A stretch of 64,000 bases of DNA. Origin: Rickettsia endosymbiont of Ceutorhynchus obstrictus. GTDB taxonomy: Bacteria > Pseudomonadota > Alphaproteobacteria > Rickettsiales > Rickettsiaceae. The DNA lies in the NCBI RefSeq assembly GCF_964026565.1, contig NZ_OZ032162.1:744001-808000 (forward strand), read 5' to 3'. Within the stretch, counting starts at the first letter, position 1; each line of letters opens with the position of its first letter. The translations under genes and the position numbers were made by a program. The notes beneath the pieces were generated by a model. That model did no database searches and had not been told where the DNA came from. It worked only from the letters and a program-made list of their open reading frames with translations. Shown piece after piece: positions 32,652-41,587 of the stretch.

Positions 32652-35600
32652 TTACAAGCAATGACGGGTTAGCCTATCCAGCAATTGACCCGTTTCCGTA
32701 ATAATATTTTCATCGGTTAATTTTTTGGTAAATACTAATTTATTATCGGGTTTAACTTTAGCTTGCTGCGAGTATTGGCTTACGAATTTTATAATCTTCT
32801 CTGCCATATCAGCATTTTTATAAAATCTTATTACAAAGCCGCGTTCGCCGGAATCTAAATTTTCAATATTCAGTTTAAGGCATACTAATTTTATTTTTAC
32901 TATATCGAGTAAATTATTAAATTCGGCAGGGATTGGACCGAATCTATCAATCATTTCATCTTTAAATTTTTCTACTTCCGCATTATCGTTTAAGCTGCCT
33001 ATTCTTCTATACAACCCAAGTTTAAGCATGCAGTCCGATATGTAAGCATCGGGGATAAAGACCGGTAACCCTAAATTTATCGTCGGTACGAAATTTTGTT
33101 CTAAATTCTGCGGTTCATTTTTCAAAATAGCTATTTGCTCTTCTAGCATTTCCTGATAAAGCTCCGTGCCGACTTCCTTAATTTGACCGGATTGCTCTTC
33201 GCCGATTAAATTACCGAATCCTCGCAAATCCATATCATGGCTAGCGATCGTAAAGCCTGAACCCAGCGTGCAGCTATTTTGGATAATCTCCAAACGCCTT
33301 AGACTATGCTTGGTTATTTTCTTATTACCCGCTATCGTTAAATATGCATATCCCCTAGCTTTACTTCGACCGATTCTTCCCCTTAATTGATATAGTTGAC
33401 TAAGCCCTAGCATATCTGCTTTATGAATAATCATAGTGTTTGCGTCGGCTATATCAATACCAGATTCAATTATTGTTGTTGAGACTAATATATCAAATTT
33501 ACCGGCATAAAATTCACTCATAGTCTCATCGATTTTATTCGGCGTCATTTTACCGTGAGCTATTTTATATCTTAATTCCGGCACAATTTGCTTTAATTGC
33601 TTTTCTACCTCAGGAATGTCGTTAATTCGCGGTACTACGTAAAAGCTTCTTCCCCCTCGGAAATGCTCACGTAGCAAGGCATCTCTAACAATAACGGGAT
33701 CAAAAGGCATAATTGTAGTGCGAACTTCCAACCTGTTCATCGGCGGTGTGGCTATGATGCTCAGCTCTTTAAGCCCGTTCATCGACATTTGCAAAGTTCG
33801 CGGAATCGGCGTTGCCGACATTGCCAAAATATGTACGGAAGACTTTAACTCTTTTAAAAATTCTTTTTGACTAACGCCGAAATGTTGTTCTTCATCAATT
33901 ATTAATAATTTGAGGTTATGATATTTTATATTTTTATGTAATAATGAATGAGTACCGATTATTATATTTATCTCACCGTTTTCGATTTGCTGCCTGACAA
34001 TTTTAGCTTCCTTTGTGTTAATAACACTAGATAACTGCTTGATATTCAGTCTTAAATCTTTAAATCTCTCGACAAATCTTAAATAATGTTGGCTGCATAA
34101 AATAGTTGTCGGCACTATTATCGCAATTTGCGGCAAATGTTCATTTAAGGATTTCGCGACCATAAAGGCAGCACGCATTGCCACTTCCGTTTTACCGAAA
34201 CCGACATCGCCGCATATTAGCCTATCCATTAACATTCCTGAGCTTAAATCAGCTTTAACGTCGTTAATGGCATTTAGTTGATCTTCGGTTTCGGTAAAAG
34301 GAAATTTATTACAAAATTTATTGTATTCATCAAGATCAAATTCTACCGCAGCGGAAAGGTTAAGTTTCCTTTTAGCGGCTATTTGCAATAATTGCAGGGC
34401 AATTTCTTTGATACGATTTTTTAATTTAGCTTTATTTCTTTGCCATGAAGAACTTCCAAGCTTATCAAGCTCGGCATTGCTATTGCCGTATTTTTTTATT
34501 ACTTCAATATTTTCAACCGGAATATATAGTTTATCGTTACCGGCATATAAAATTTTTAGGAAATCATGCGCCTTGCCTCTAACCTCTAAGGTCTCGACTT
34601 TTAAAAACTGCCCTATTCCGTGATCTCGGTGAACAACAAATTCCTCTTCGTTTAAATTATCCAGTTCCAGCAAAATATTTTTAAGCTTACGATTTGCATC
34701 TGACGGGGAATTATTAACTAATTTTTCTTCCAAGATGTCGCTAGCTGCAATAAATAAATATTCCTCGGTATAAAAGCTTTGGTTAAGCGGAATACGGGCA
34801 AGGTTTATAACGCCGATTTTTGCTTCGTGTAGTTTGTTTATTTCATTATATTGATATTCGTAACTCCCTATAATACTTTTTAATCTTTCTAGCCCGCTTA
34901 GAGAAGGACAGCATATTATCGGCATTTTAGAGTGATTAGCGGTTATTATTTCAAATAATTTATCAAAAACCGTTTTTTTCTCGGTAAAACTAGCAGCGCT
35001 TATATTTTCAATTAAGACGGCCTGCTCGGAATTTTCCGAAACAACAAAAATATTATCTTCGTGTTCTAATAACCTTGTTATCTCTAGACTAGTAAAATAC
35101 AAATATTTAGGAGAGAGAGCAGGGTAGAAATTATTAAATTTAATCTTATTTGACTCACTTCTTGCTTGATAGAAATCATTATAACTATGTTCAAATTCTA
35201 AAATAGCTTGTTTAGATAGATTATCAAAAATAATGACAGGGTCACTTAAATAATCGATTAAATTATAGCATGAATCATAGAATAACGGTAATAACTGTTC
35301 ATAACCGGGAAATTTCCTCCCCTCCATTATTGCTTCGTATAAAGGCGTATTAGTATGATTCACGCCGAAATTTCGTAAGTAATTATCTTTAAAATTACTT
35401 ATCGTATCTCGATTTAATATTATTTCACTAGCCGGGCTAATCATTAATTCCGTGTGTGCCGTATGAGATATAGTAGAGATTTGGCTATCAATATTAAATT
35501 CCTTAATCGATTCAATATAATCCCAGCTAAAGTTAATCCTGTAAGCTATCGGTCCCGGTAAAATGATATCAACAATTTCTCCCCTAACCGCAAATTCACC

Positions 35601-36050
35601 GCTATCGATAGCACTAGCATTTCTAGTAAAACTATTGCGTACTAAGAAATCGGCAAGTGAAGTAGCGGTAAGTTTCATCTTAAGATAAAGTTTTAAAGAT
35701 GATTTGACAAAAAATTCCGGAGGAGGTAATTTATTTAAGAGATTAGTAGCATGAGTAATAACTATATTCTTTTGCTTATTGTTATTACCGTTTGTTATCA
35801 GTTTAGTTAAAATATTTGCTCTTGCCGATAAAATATTTTGATTGGGTGATACATGGTCATAAGGGACGGTATCCACAGAAGGAAAATATAGTAGATTGTT
35901 TGTAGGAGAGAAAAATAAAGCTTGTTTATATAGTTTTATTGCGTCTTCTTCGTTACTTGCAAGTAAAATAACATTTTTGTGTGAATTACTTATAGAATAT
36001 CGATTAGCAAAGAAGCTTTTTGCTACCGACGGAAATTTTTGCGTCAACAT
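32652..36050 (-). CDS. mfd: Transcription-repair coupling factor
   Basis: 1132 residues. It removes stalled RNA polymerase and recruits UvrA. UvrB-homology region in the N-terminal third, RNA polymerase interaction domain with EEFVVHRDHGIGQFLKVETLEV (residues about 475-500), translocase P-loop GDVGFGKTEVAMRAAF, DEEQHFG box, SATPIPRTLQMS, QLRGRIGRSKARGYAY, and a C-terminal TRCF domain (LPVFIPDAYISD...LGLYRRI). Its start is 10 bp after the sdhE stop. Confidence 0.97.
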   Translation of the reverse strand: MLTQKFPSVAKSFFANRYSISNSHKNVILLASNEEDAIKLYKQALFFSPTNNLLYFPSVDTVPYDHVSPNQNILSARANILTKLITNGNNNKQKNIVITHATNLLNKLPPPEFFVKSSLKLYLKMKLTATSLADFLVRNSFTRNASAIDSGEFAVRGEIVDIILPGPIAYRINFSWDYIESIKEFNIDSQISTISHTAHTELMISPASEIILNRDTISNFKDNYLRNFGVNHTNTPLYEAIMEGRKFPGYEQLLPLFYDSCYNLIDYLSDPVIIFDNLSKQAILEFEHSYNDFYQARSESNKIKFNNFYPALSPKYLYFTSLEITRLLEHEDNIFVVSENSEQAVLIENISAASFTEKKTVFDKLFEIITANHSKMPIICCPSLSGLERLKSIIGSYEYQYNEINKLHEAKIGVINLARIPLNQSFYTEEYLFIAASDILEEKLVNNSPSDANRKLKNILLELDNLNEEEFVVHRDHGIGQFLKVETLEVRGKAHDFLKILYAGNDKLYIPVENIEVIKKYGNSNAELDKLGSSSWQRNKAKLKNRIKEIALQLLQIAAKRKLNLSAAVEFDLDEYNKFCNKFPFTETEDQLNAINDVKADLSSGMLMDRLICGDVGFGKTEVAMRAAFMVAKSLNEHLPQIAIIVPTTILCSQHYLRFVERFKDLRLNIKQLSSVINTKEAKIVRQQIENGEINIIIGTHSLLHKNIKYHNLKLLIIDEEQHFGVSQKEFLKELKSSVHILAMSATPIPRTLQMSMNGLKELSIIATPPMNRLEVRTTIMPFDPVIVRDALLREHFRGGRSFYVVPRINDIPEVEKQLKQIVPELRYKIAHGKMTPNKIDETMSEFYAGKFDILVSTTIIESGIDIADANTMIIHKADMLGLSQLYQLRGRIGRSKARGYAYLTIAGNKKITKHSLRRLEIIQNSCTLGSGFTIASHDMDLRGFGNLIGEEQSGQIKEVGTELYQEMLEEQIAILKNEPQNLEQNFVPTINLGLPVFIPDAYISDCMLKLGLYRRIGSLNDNAEVEKFKDEMIDRFGPIPAEFNNLLDIVKIKLVCLKLNIENLDSGERGFVIRFYKNADMAEKIIKFVSQYSQQAKVKPDNKLVFTKKLTDENIITETGQLLDRLTRHCL

Positions 36051-36060
36051 TATTTAGTTT

Positions 36061-36324
36061 CTAATTTTTTGAGAATTCGCGTAACTTATTCATTATTTCA
36101 GCATTTAAATAAGAGGGAATAGGGGATTTTTCGGTAAGCCAATTATAAAGATCATTATCATTTTGATCAAGTATTAAAGCAAATTCGTTAAGTTTTTTTT
36201 CGTTTAGTTCAAATAAAAGTTGCTCGGCAAATTTGCTAAGTATATAATCCGTTTCCCTACAACCGCGATTTTTACTTCGGTAATAGAGTTTTTTTTGAAA
36301 GTCTTTTTTATTTAATTTATTCAT
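36061..36324 (-). CDS. sdhE: FAD assembly factor SdhE (Sdh5/DUF339)
   Basis: 87 residues. RGCRETDYILSKFAE is the RGxxExD motif of the Sdh5 family, which promotes flavinylation of the succinate dehydrogenase flavoprotein. LYNWLTEKSPIPSYL is the conserved second half. It is co-transcribed with mfd. Confidence 0.9.
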   Translation of the reverse strand: MNKLNKKDFQKKLYYRSKNRGCRETDYILSKFAEQLLFELNEKKLNEFALILDQNDNDLYNWLTEKSPIPSYLNAEIMNKLREFSKN

Positions 36325-36399
36325 AAACTAATCTTGCAAAAATTTTTTATAATAATATTATAAAAACTATTAAATACCAAGATAATTCTCGATGACATT

Positions 36400-36625
36400 T
36401 TTGCAAAGACATTGTTGCGTAGATCGTGTTTTTAATGTCATTCCCGTGAAAACGGGAATCCATCATTCGTCATTGCGAGGATATGCGTTAGCATCGACGC
36501 CGCAATCTAGGAAAAAATAGCAAAAAATGCTATGGAAATTATTATTTTCTAGATTGCCGCACTCCTTGCAGTCGCTCGCAATGACAATTCTGGTAGCCAT
36601 GCAACAAGGCCTGCAGCGCCTCGCA
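36400..36625. repeat. Nested repeat block upstream of the rhodanese gene
   Basis: CATTGTTGCGTAGATCG (36411) and GCCATGCAACAAGGCC (36596) act as outer ends. Inside are GTCATTCCCGTG hairpin pieces and a CGTCATTGCGAGG...GCTCGCAATGACA double hairpin with an AT-rich spacer (36469-36584). No gene in the 369-bp gap. Confidence 0.6.
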
Positions 36626-36693
36626 ATGACGATCTATGTTTTTGCTTATTAGGCTGACATTCATAAAATTATAAAAACTAACAGCATATCATT

Positions 36694-37080
36694 ATGAACG
36701 TTAAAAATGTAAGTTCTTTAGATGCTTATAGCTTACTTATGGTGGATGAAGATGCTATGCTTATAGACGTTAGAACTCCGCAGGAGTGGGAAAAAATAGG
36801 TGTCCCTTATCTAGAGGATCGAAATAAGGTCGTTTTTTTAAGTTGGCAATTACCTCCTAATATGTCGTTAAATAAAAACTTTAAAACCCGGTTTATATCG
36901 TGTATTAAAAATAAGATGAGTAATATATTTTTTCTATGTCGCTCCGGACATAGGTCGTTTTCGGCAGCAACTTTCATAGCCCAAATGAATTATGAAAATT
37001 GTTATAATATTATTGACGGGTTTGAAGGAAATAACCGTAATATCGGATGGAAACAAAATAATTTACCGTGGCAATTTTAA
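36694..37080 (+). CDS. Rhodanese-like domain protein
   Basis: 128 residues, single rhodanese domain: MLIDVRTPQEWEKIGVP, catalytic-loop Cys in FLCRSGHRSFSAA, and YNIIDGFEGN. Probable sulfur carrier or transferase in the cytoplasm; partner unknown. Its stop codon abuts the dnaA start (TAAGTG), so the two are likely translated from one transcript. Confidence 0.9.
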   Translation: MNVKNVSSLDAYSLLMVDEDAMLIDVRTPQEWEKIGVPYLEDRNKVVFLSWQLPPNMSLNKNFKTRFISCIKNKMSNIFFLCRSGHRSFSAATFIAQMNYENCYNIIDGFEGNNRNIGWKQNNLPWQF

Positions 37081-38478
37081 GTGAATACTAATCAAAATCA
37101 GATAATTTTAGGAAAACAACCAGATGTTTTTATAGATGTTTGGGGACATGTAGCCCAAGATCTTTATAAATATTACGGAGAGGCTTTATATAATAGTTGG
37201 TTTAGCAAAATCAATTTTATAGAATTTTCCGTAAATAACGTCATACTTTGCGCGCCGACAAATTTTATCCGAGATTGGGTAAAATCAAAATATTCTATTG
37301 TTATATTACAATTATTTCAGCATTATAACGAAGGGATTAAATCAATAGAAATAATTACCAAAGAATTACCGTTATCCGAACAAACTATTTTGGAGTTACC
37401 TGCCAAGTCTTTTGCGGATTTGGAAGCAACCGACCTTAATTCAGAAAATATTTTTTCAACGCTAGATATTCGTTTTACATTTGATAATTTTGTCGTCGGA
37501 GCGCCGAACGAACTGGCATATGCAGCAGCAAGGGCGGTTGCCGAGTCCGGTAATGTGGTATCCGAATCGAATCCGCTTTTTTTATACGGTGGGGTGGGTC
37601 TTGGAAAAACGCATTTAATGCATGCAATTAGTTGGTATATAAAACAAAATAATCCGAACCGTAAAGTAATATACATGTCGGCGGAAAAATTTATGTATCA
37701 ATTTGTTAAGGCACTCCGTAATAAAGACGTTATGGCTTTCAAAGAAAGATTCCGCTCGGTTGACGTATTAATGATCGATGATATTCAATTTATCTGCGGT
37801 AAAGATAGTACGCAAGAGGAATTTTTTCATACCTTTAATACTTTGATCGATAATAATCGGCAAATGGTGATATCTTGCGATAGATCGCCGTCTGACCTGG
37901 ATAATATTGAAGATAGAATTAAATCACGCCTAGGATGGGGGCTTGTTGCCGACGTTCACAGCACCACTTATGAGCTGCGCCTCGGTATTTTAGAGTCCAA
38001 GCTTGAACAAATGAATATTCATATCCCAAAAAATGTTATCGAGTTTTTAGCTGCTAAAATAATCTCAAATGTCAGAGAGTTAGAGGGAGCTTTAAATAAA
38101 GTTATTGCTCATTCTAATCTTGTCGGCAGGGAAGTAACTTTAGAAAATACCCAAAATATTTTACGAGATTTACTGCGTTCTAACGAAAGGATAATTACCA
38201 TTGAAGATATTCAAAAAAAGGTGGCGAATCGTTATAATATTAAATTTTCCGATATGTCTTCGGTAACACGGCAACGCGCGGTAGCTAGACCTCGGCAAAT
38301 TGCTATGTATCTTAGTAAGGCACTTACACCTAAAAGCCTTGCCGATATCGGTAAGAAATTCGGTAAAAAAGATCATACGACTGTTATGCACGCCATCAAG
38401 AAAGTAGAAGAATTATCGGAAACCGATATAGAGCTGCGTGAAGAAATTAATTTGCTAATGAAAATATTACAGAATTGA
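37081..38478 (+). CDS. dnaA: Chromosomal replication initiator DnaA
   Basis: 465 residues with a GTG start. Domain I (residues 1-95), short linker, AAA+ domain with Walker A GGVGLGKTHLM (170-180) and Walker B VLMIDDIQFICGK, and domain IV with the box-contacting signature ARPRQIAMYLSKALTPKSLADIGKKFGKKDHTTVMHAIKK. No cluster of TTATCCACA boxes was seen beside it, so oriC is probably elsewhere. Confidence 0.97.
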   Translation: MNTNQNQIILGKQPDVFIDVWGHVAQDLYKYYGEALYNSWFSKINFIEFSVNNVILCAPTNFIRDWVKSKYSIVILQLFQHYNEGIKSIEIITKELPLSEQTILELPAKSFADLEATDLNSENIFSTLDIRFTFDNFVVGAPNELAYAAARAVAESGNVVSESNPLFLYGGVGLGKTHLMHAISWYIKQNNPNRKVIYMSAEKFMYQFVKALRNKDVMAFKERFRSVDVLMIDDIQFICGKDSTQEEFFHTFNTLIDNNRQMVISCDRSPSDLDNIEDRIKSRLGWGLVADVHSTTYELRLGILESKLEQMNIHIPKNVIEFLAAKIISNVRELEGALNKVIAHSNLVGREVTLENTQNILRDLLRSNERIITIEDIQKKVANRYNIKFSDMSSVTRQRAVARPRQIAMYLSKALTPKSLADIGKKFGKKDHTTVMHAIKKVEELSETDIELREEINLLMKILQN

Positions 38479-38623
38479 TATTATACAACGCTATTATCTT
38501 TTAAATTTTATTAATATAATGTGATATAATTCTATCAATGTCGTTCTAGTTTAGTATTGTTGCGTGGATCATAATTATCGTATTATGGTTATTACAAGTA
38601 TGGTGTCATACCGTGGCTTGACC

Positions 38624-38808
38624 CACTAGTGTACGAACGTTGAAAAAAGGCTGTGTCATGCCGTGACTTGATCACGGCATCCAGGAAAATAAAGCCATAT
38701 TAGACTTATTTTAGAATCTTTTTATGATATTATAAGCTGGACTGAAGTGGTCGTAGCCACGGAATGACAGAATTTTTACCTCTTTATTTAAACGTTCGTA
38801 CAGTAGTG
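38624..38808. mobile_element. Family A inverted-repeat element, copy 4, mismatched flanks
   Basis: The left end has one change (CACTAGTGTACGAACGTT); the right end is canonical. The body has the same variant arm as copy 3 (GGACTGAAGTGG, 38739-38750). The 9 bases on the left are GGCTTGACC (38615-38623) and those on the right are GGTCAAGCC (38809-38817). They are reverse complements, not direct repeats, unlike the other intact A copies. The remaining gap holds an ATGCC/CATGCAACAATG fragment and nothing else. Confidence 0.78.
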
Positions 38809-38892
38809 GGTCAAGCCGCGGTATGACACCGGCCGCTTTGCAAAAATTCGAGCCACCCAACAATGCCTAGTTCAAATGAAATGACACATAAC

Positions 38893-39885
38893 CTAAACCA
38901 CGAAACCGAATAATTCTTTTATTTCCGTAACTGTTTTTGTTGCCCTAGCTCTTGCTTTATCTGCTCCTTTCTGCAGTATGCTTAGCAAATAATCTTGATT
39001 ATTCATTAAATCTAAATATTTGCTATGAATCGGCTGTAATCTTGTAATAATAATTTCTGCCAAATCCTCTTTGAAGTTAGCGAAACCTTTATTTTGATAA
39101 TTTTGGGTTATTGTCTCGCTACTAATTTCCGATAAGCTAGCATAAATATCAATTAAATTGCTAATTTCCGGGCGGTTTTCCTTATCATAACTAATTTCGG
39201 TTAAATGATCGGTTTTAGCTTTTTTTATTTTTTGCTGAATAAGATCGGCACTATCTTTTAAATTAATCCGTGAAGAATCAGAAGAATCGGACTTACTCAT
39301 TTTTTTTCGACCGTCTCGCAAGCTCATTATTCTAGTGGCGGAACCGCCGATTAACGGCTCCGGTACTTTCAAAACTTCTTTATTAAATTTCCTGTTAATT
39401 ACTCCGGCAATATCTCGCGTCAGCTCTAAATGTTGTTTTTGATCTTCGCCGACCGGTACTATATCGGTTTGATATAATAATATATCCGCTGCCATAAGCA
39501 CGGGATATGACAATAACCCAAGGCAAGCTTTTTCTGGGGTCTTGCCGGCTTTATCTTTAAATTGAGTCATACGCTTAAGCCAGCCAAGAGGCGTAACGCA
39601 ATTTAATATCCAAGCAAGTTCGCTATGTTCTTTGACCATACTCTGTGCAAAAATAGCGACTTTGTCAGGAGAGAGTCCGGCGGCTATATAAATAGCTAAA
39701 GTTTGCATAATCGAATTTCTAAGCTCTTCAGGGGGTTGATCTATAGTAATAGCATGTAAATCTGCTAGAAAGAAAAAACAATTATATTCTTCCTGCATTT
39801 TAACCCAAGTTTTAATAGCGCCTAAGTAATTACCAAGATGTAAAGAGCCTGTTGTTTGAACTCCGGAAAGGATAGTTTTTTTCAT
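38893..39885 (-). CDS. trpS: Tryptophanyl-tRNA synthetase
   Basis: 330 residues, bacterial class Ic enzyme. The HIGH-like motif is LHLGNYLGA (residues about 16-24) and the KMSKS loop is KKMSKSDSSDSSRI (about 193-206). DQKQHLELTRDIA is the Trp-binding helix. The divergent plsC lies 74 bp upstream, so the two share a control region. Confidence 0.96.
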   Translation of the reverse strand: MKKTILSGVQTTGSLHLGNYLGAIKTWVKMQEEYNCFFFLADLHAITIDQPPEELRNSIMQTLAIYIAAGLSPDKVAIFAQSMVKEHSELAWILNCVTPLGWLKRMTQFKDKAGKTPEKACLGLLSYPVLMAADILLYQTDIVPVGEDQKQHLELTRDIAGVINRKFNKEVLKVPEPLIGGSATRIMSLRDGRKKMSKSDSSDSSRINLKDSADLIQQKIKKAKTDHLTEISYDKENRPEISNLIDIYASLSEISSETITQNYQNKGFANFKEDLAEIIITRLQPIHSKYLDLMNNQDYLLSILQKGADKARARATKTVTEIKELFGFVV

Positions 39886-39959
39886 TTAGTACCTTTTTAT
39901 TTTATTAGTCATGAATTTTATGTTATATACTGTATTTTTAACGAATTAATTATTTATTT

Positions 39960-40685
39960 ATGCTTTGGCGTTTCAGGATTTTACTATTTTATGGGTTACT
40001 TGCTACATTTACTTTTGTTTTTTTTCTTATATGTTACATACCAGTAACGTTTTTCAATGTCAACTATCAAATAAGATATAAAATAGCCATTATTTTTTCC
40101 TGTGCTTTTGTCTGGTTGGCAAGACTTTGTTGCGGTCTAAAATATCAAGTTTCCGGTCTTGAGAAGCTGCCGAAAATACCTTCGATAGTTGTCTCTAATC
40201 ATCAATCTTTTTGGGATCAGATATTTATGCAACTAATTATTCCGGAGCATTCCTGGGTATTAAAACGTGAGTTATTTAATATACCTTTGCTCGGATGGGG
40301 GCTTAGAATGGTTAATCCTATTGCGGTAGATCGTAACGTTAATATCTCGGTTACTCAAATTTTAAGAGAAGGGCAAGAAAAAATACGCCAAGGGTTATGG
40401 TTAATTATTTTTCCTGAATCAACTAGAGTACTGCCTGAAAAAACAGTAAAATTTAAACCGAGTGCGGTAAAATTAGCTTCCATCGCAAAAGTGCCTATCG
40501 TTATGATGGCTCATAATGCAGGGCTTTACTGGCCTAAAGGCTTTTGGTTTAAAAAACCGGGGACGATTCAAGTGAAAATTATCGGTGTTATAAGCGTAGA
40601 AGAAGTAGAGCAATCTGACGTGCGCATACTCAATGAGAAGATAGAGGGAATAATTAATAAGGAAAAACAACAATTACTAAATTAA
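39960..40685 (+). CDS. plsC: 1-acyl-sn-glycerol-3-phosphate acyltransferase
   Basis: 241 residues. One N-terminal membrane segment (residues about 5-30), then the acyltransferase HxxxxD motif VVSNHQSFWDQ (residues about 78-88) and the FPESTR variant of the EGTR block. It makes phosphatidic acid from lysophosphatidic acid at the inner membrane. Confidence 0.92.
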   Translation: MLWRFRILLFYGLLATFTFVFFLICYIPVTFFNVNYQIRYKIAIIFSCAFVWLARLCCGLKYQVSGLEKLPKIPSIVVSNHQSFWDQIFMQLIIPEHSWVLKRELFNIPLLGWGLRMVNPIAVDRNVNISVTQILREGQEKIRQGLWLIIFPESTRVLPEKTVKFKPSAVKLASIAKVPIVMMAHNAGLYWPKGFWFKKPGTIQVKIIGVISVEEVEQSDVRILNEKIEGIINKEKQQLLN

Positions 40686-40736
40686 TATTATTTTGATAGA
40701 TTTAATTTTAATTATAGTTATCATTAAGTTACATAG

Positions 40737-40877
40737 GGCTTTGTTGCATGGCTCGAATTTTTGGTGTCATACCAGCGAAAGCCGGTATCTAACTTACTAA
40801 TTTTGTTATATTGTTAAGTAGATTCCCTCTTTCGAGGGAATGACACAAAGTGTAAAACCGAGCCATGCAACAAAGCT
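40737..40877. mobile_element. Family D inverted-repeat element (141 bp), clean insertion
   Basis: Terminal inverted repeats RGCTTTGTTGCATGGCTCG, with 9-bp direct repeats GTTACATAG at 40728-40736 and 40878-40886 in otherwise unique DNA. The ends and duplication length resemble the IS903-like branch of the IS5 family (from family knowledge). The body is a GTGTCATACCAGC...GGAATGACAC double hairpin (40764-40846), as at 1491 and 24120. It has no transposase, so it is a miniature non-autonomous form. Confidence 0.85.
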
Positions 40878-40909
40878 GTTACATAGATAAAAATATTTAA
40901 GAGGTATTT

Positions 40910-41344
40910 ATGAAAAATGGAACACAATTAAAACTAATTGCCGTTATTGATAGCCTGCGTATGATGCTTTACGAGGCGCAGGGAATAAAAATTACCGGTA
41001 AGCCCGAAGAAATATTGTTGATGTCGGAAGAGCATCACCATCATCGAGAAAAAAGTCAAAGTTATTATCAAAATAAATCAAATCCTGGGTCTTTATTTGA
41101 ACCGCGTACTTCACTTAAAGATATAGAGCATAAAGAAGCGGCAAGAAGCGTTGCTAAGAATTTAGATAAGATAATGCAGATTCCTCATAAATACAAAGAA
41201 TTAATTATTGTTGCCGAACCGCAAATGCTTGGTTGTGTACGGCATGAGTTAAATAATAATTTAAAGAAAATGATCACAAAAGAGGTGGCTAAGGATTTAG
41301 TTAATCATAATGCGGAGGCAATTGAGCGCGTAGTGTTTTCTTGA
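40910..41344 (+). CDS. Host-attachment-like protein (Host_attach, PF10116 type)
   Basis: 144 residues. It resembles the alphaproteobacterial Host_attach family: an N-terminal strand with a short acidic loop, a His-rich stretch (EEHHHHREKSQSYY), SLKDIEHKEAARSVAKNLDKI, and the end ELIIVAEPQMLGCVRHELNNNLKKMITKEVAKDLVNH. The family is related in fold to archaeal eRF1/L7Ae-type proteins; the name comes from Agrobacterium work and the biochemical role is unclear. AAGAGG lies 6 bases upstream. Confidence 0.8.
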   Translation: MKNGTQLKLIAVIDSLRMMLYEAQGIKITGKPEEILLMSEEHHHHREKSQSYYQNKSNPGSLFEPRTSLKDIEHKEAARSVAKNLDKIMQIPHKYKELIIVAEPQMLGCVRHELNNNLKKMITKEVAKDLVNHNAEAIERVVFS

Positions 41345-41373
41345 TTTATGGTTCAGAAATTAATAAAAACCCG

Positions 41374-41515
41374 TCATGGCGAGCCGCTGCAAGCGGCGTG
41401 GCCATCCAGGCTATCCCGAATATAATGAGGGATTTAATTAGAATACTAAACAAGTTTAGTATAAAAATATGTTTAACTGGATGGCCACGGCACCAAAAGG
41501 TGCCTCGCCATGACG
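41374..41515. repeat. Double hairpin with divergent arms and E-like spacer
   Basis: Arms CGTCATGGCGAGCC...GGCCATCCAG and CTGGATGGCC...CTCGCCATGACG. The spacer GGCTATCCCGAAT...CTAAACAAGTTTAG (about 41409-41468) is also found at 63829-63882 inside a unit with other arms. A CACGCAACAATGCCGCCTCGCCATGACG tail follows, before fadB. Confidence 0.7.
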
Positions 41516-41587
41516 AATGGAGTATCCACGCAACAATGCCGCCTCGCCATGACGAATTGATATTCACCCAAATAAGAGGATTAATTT

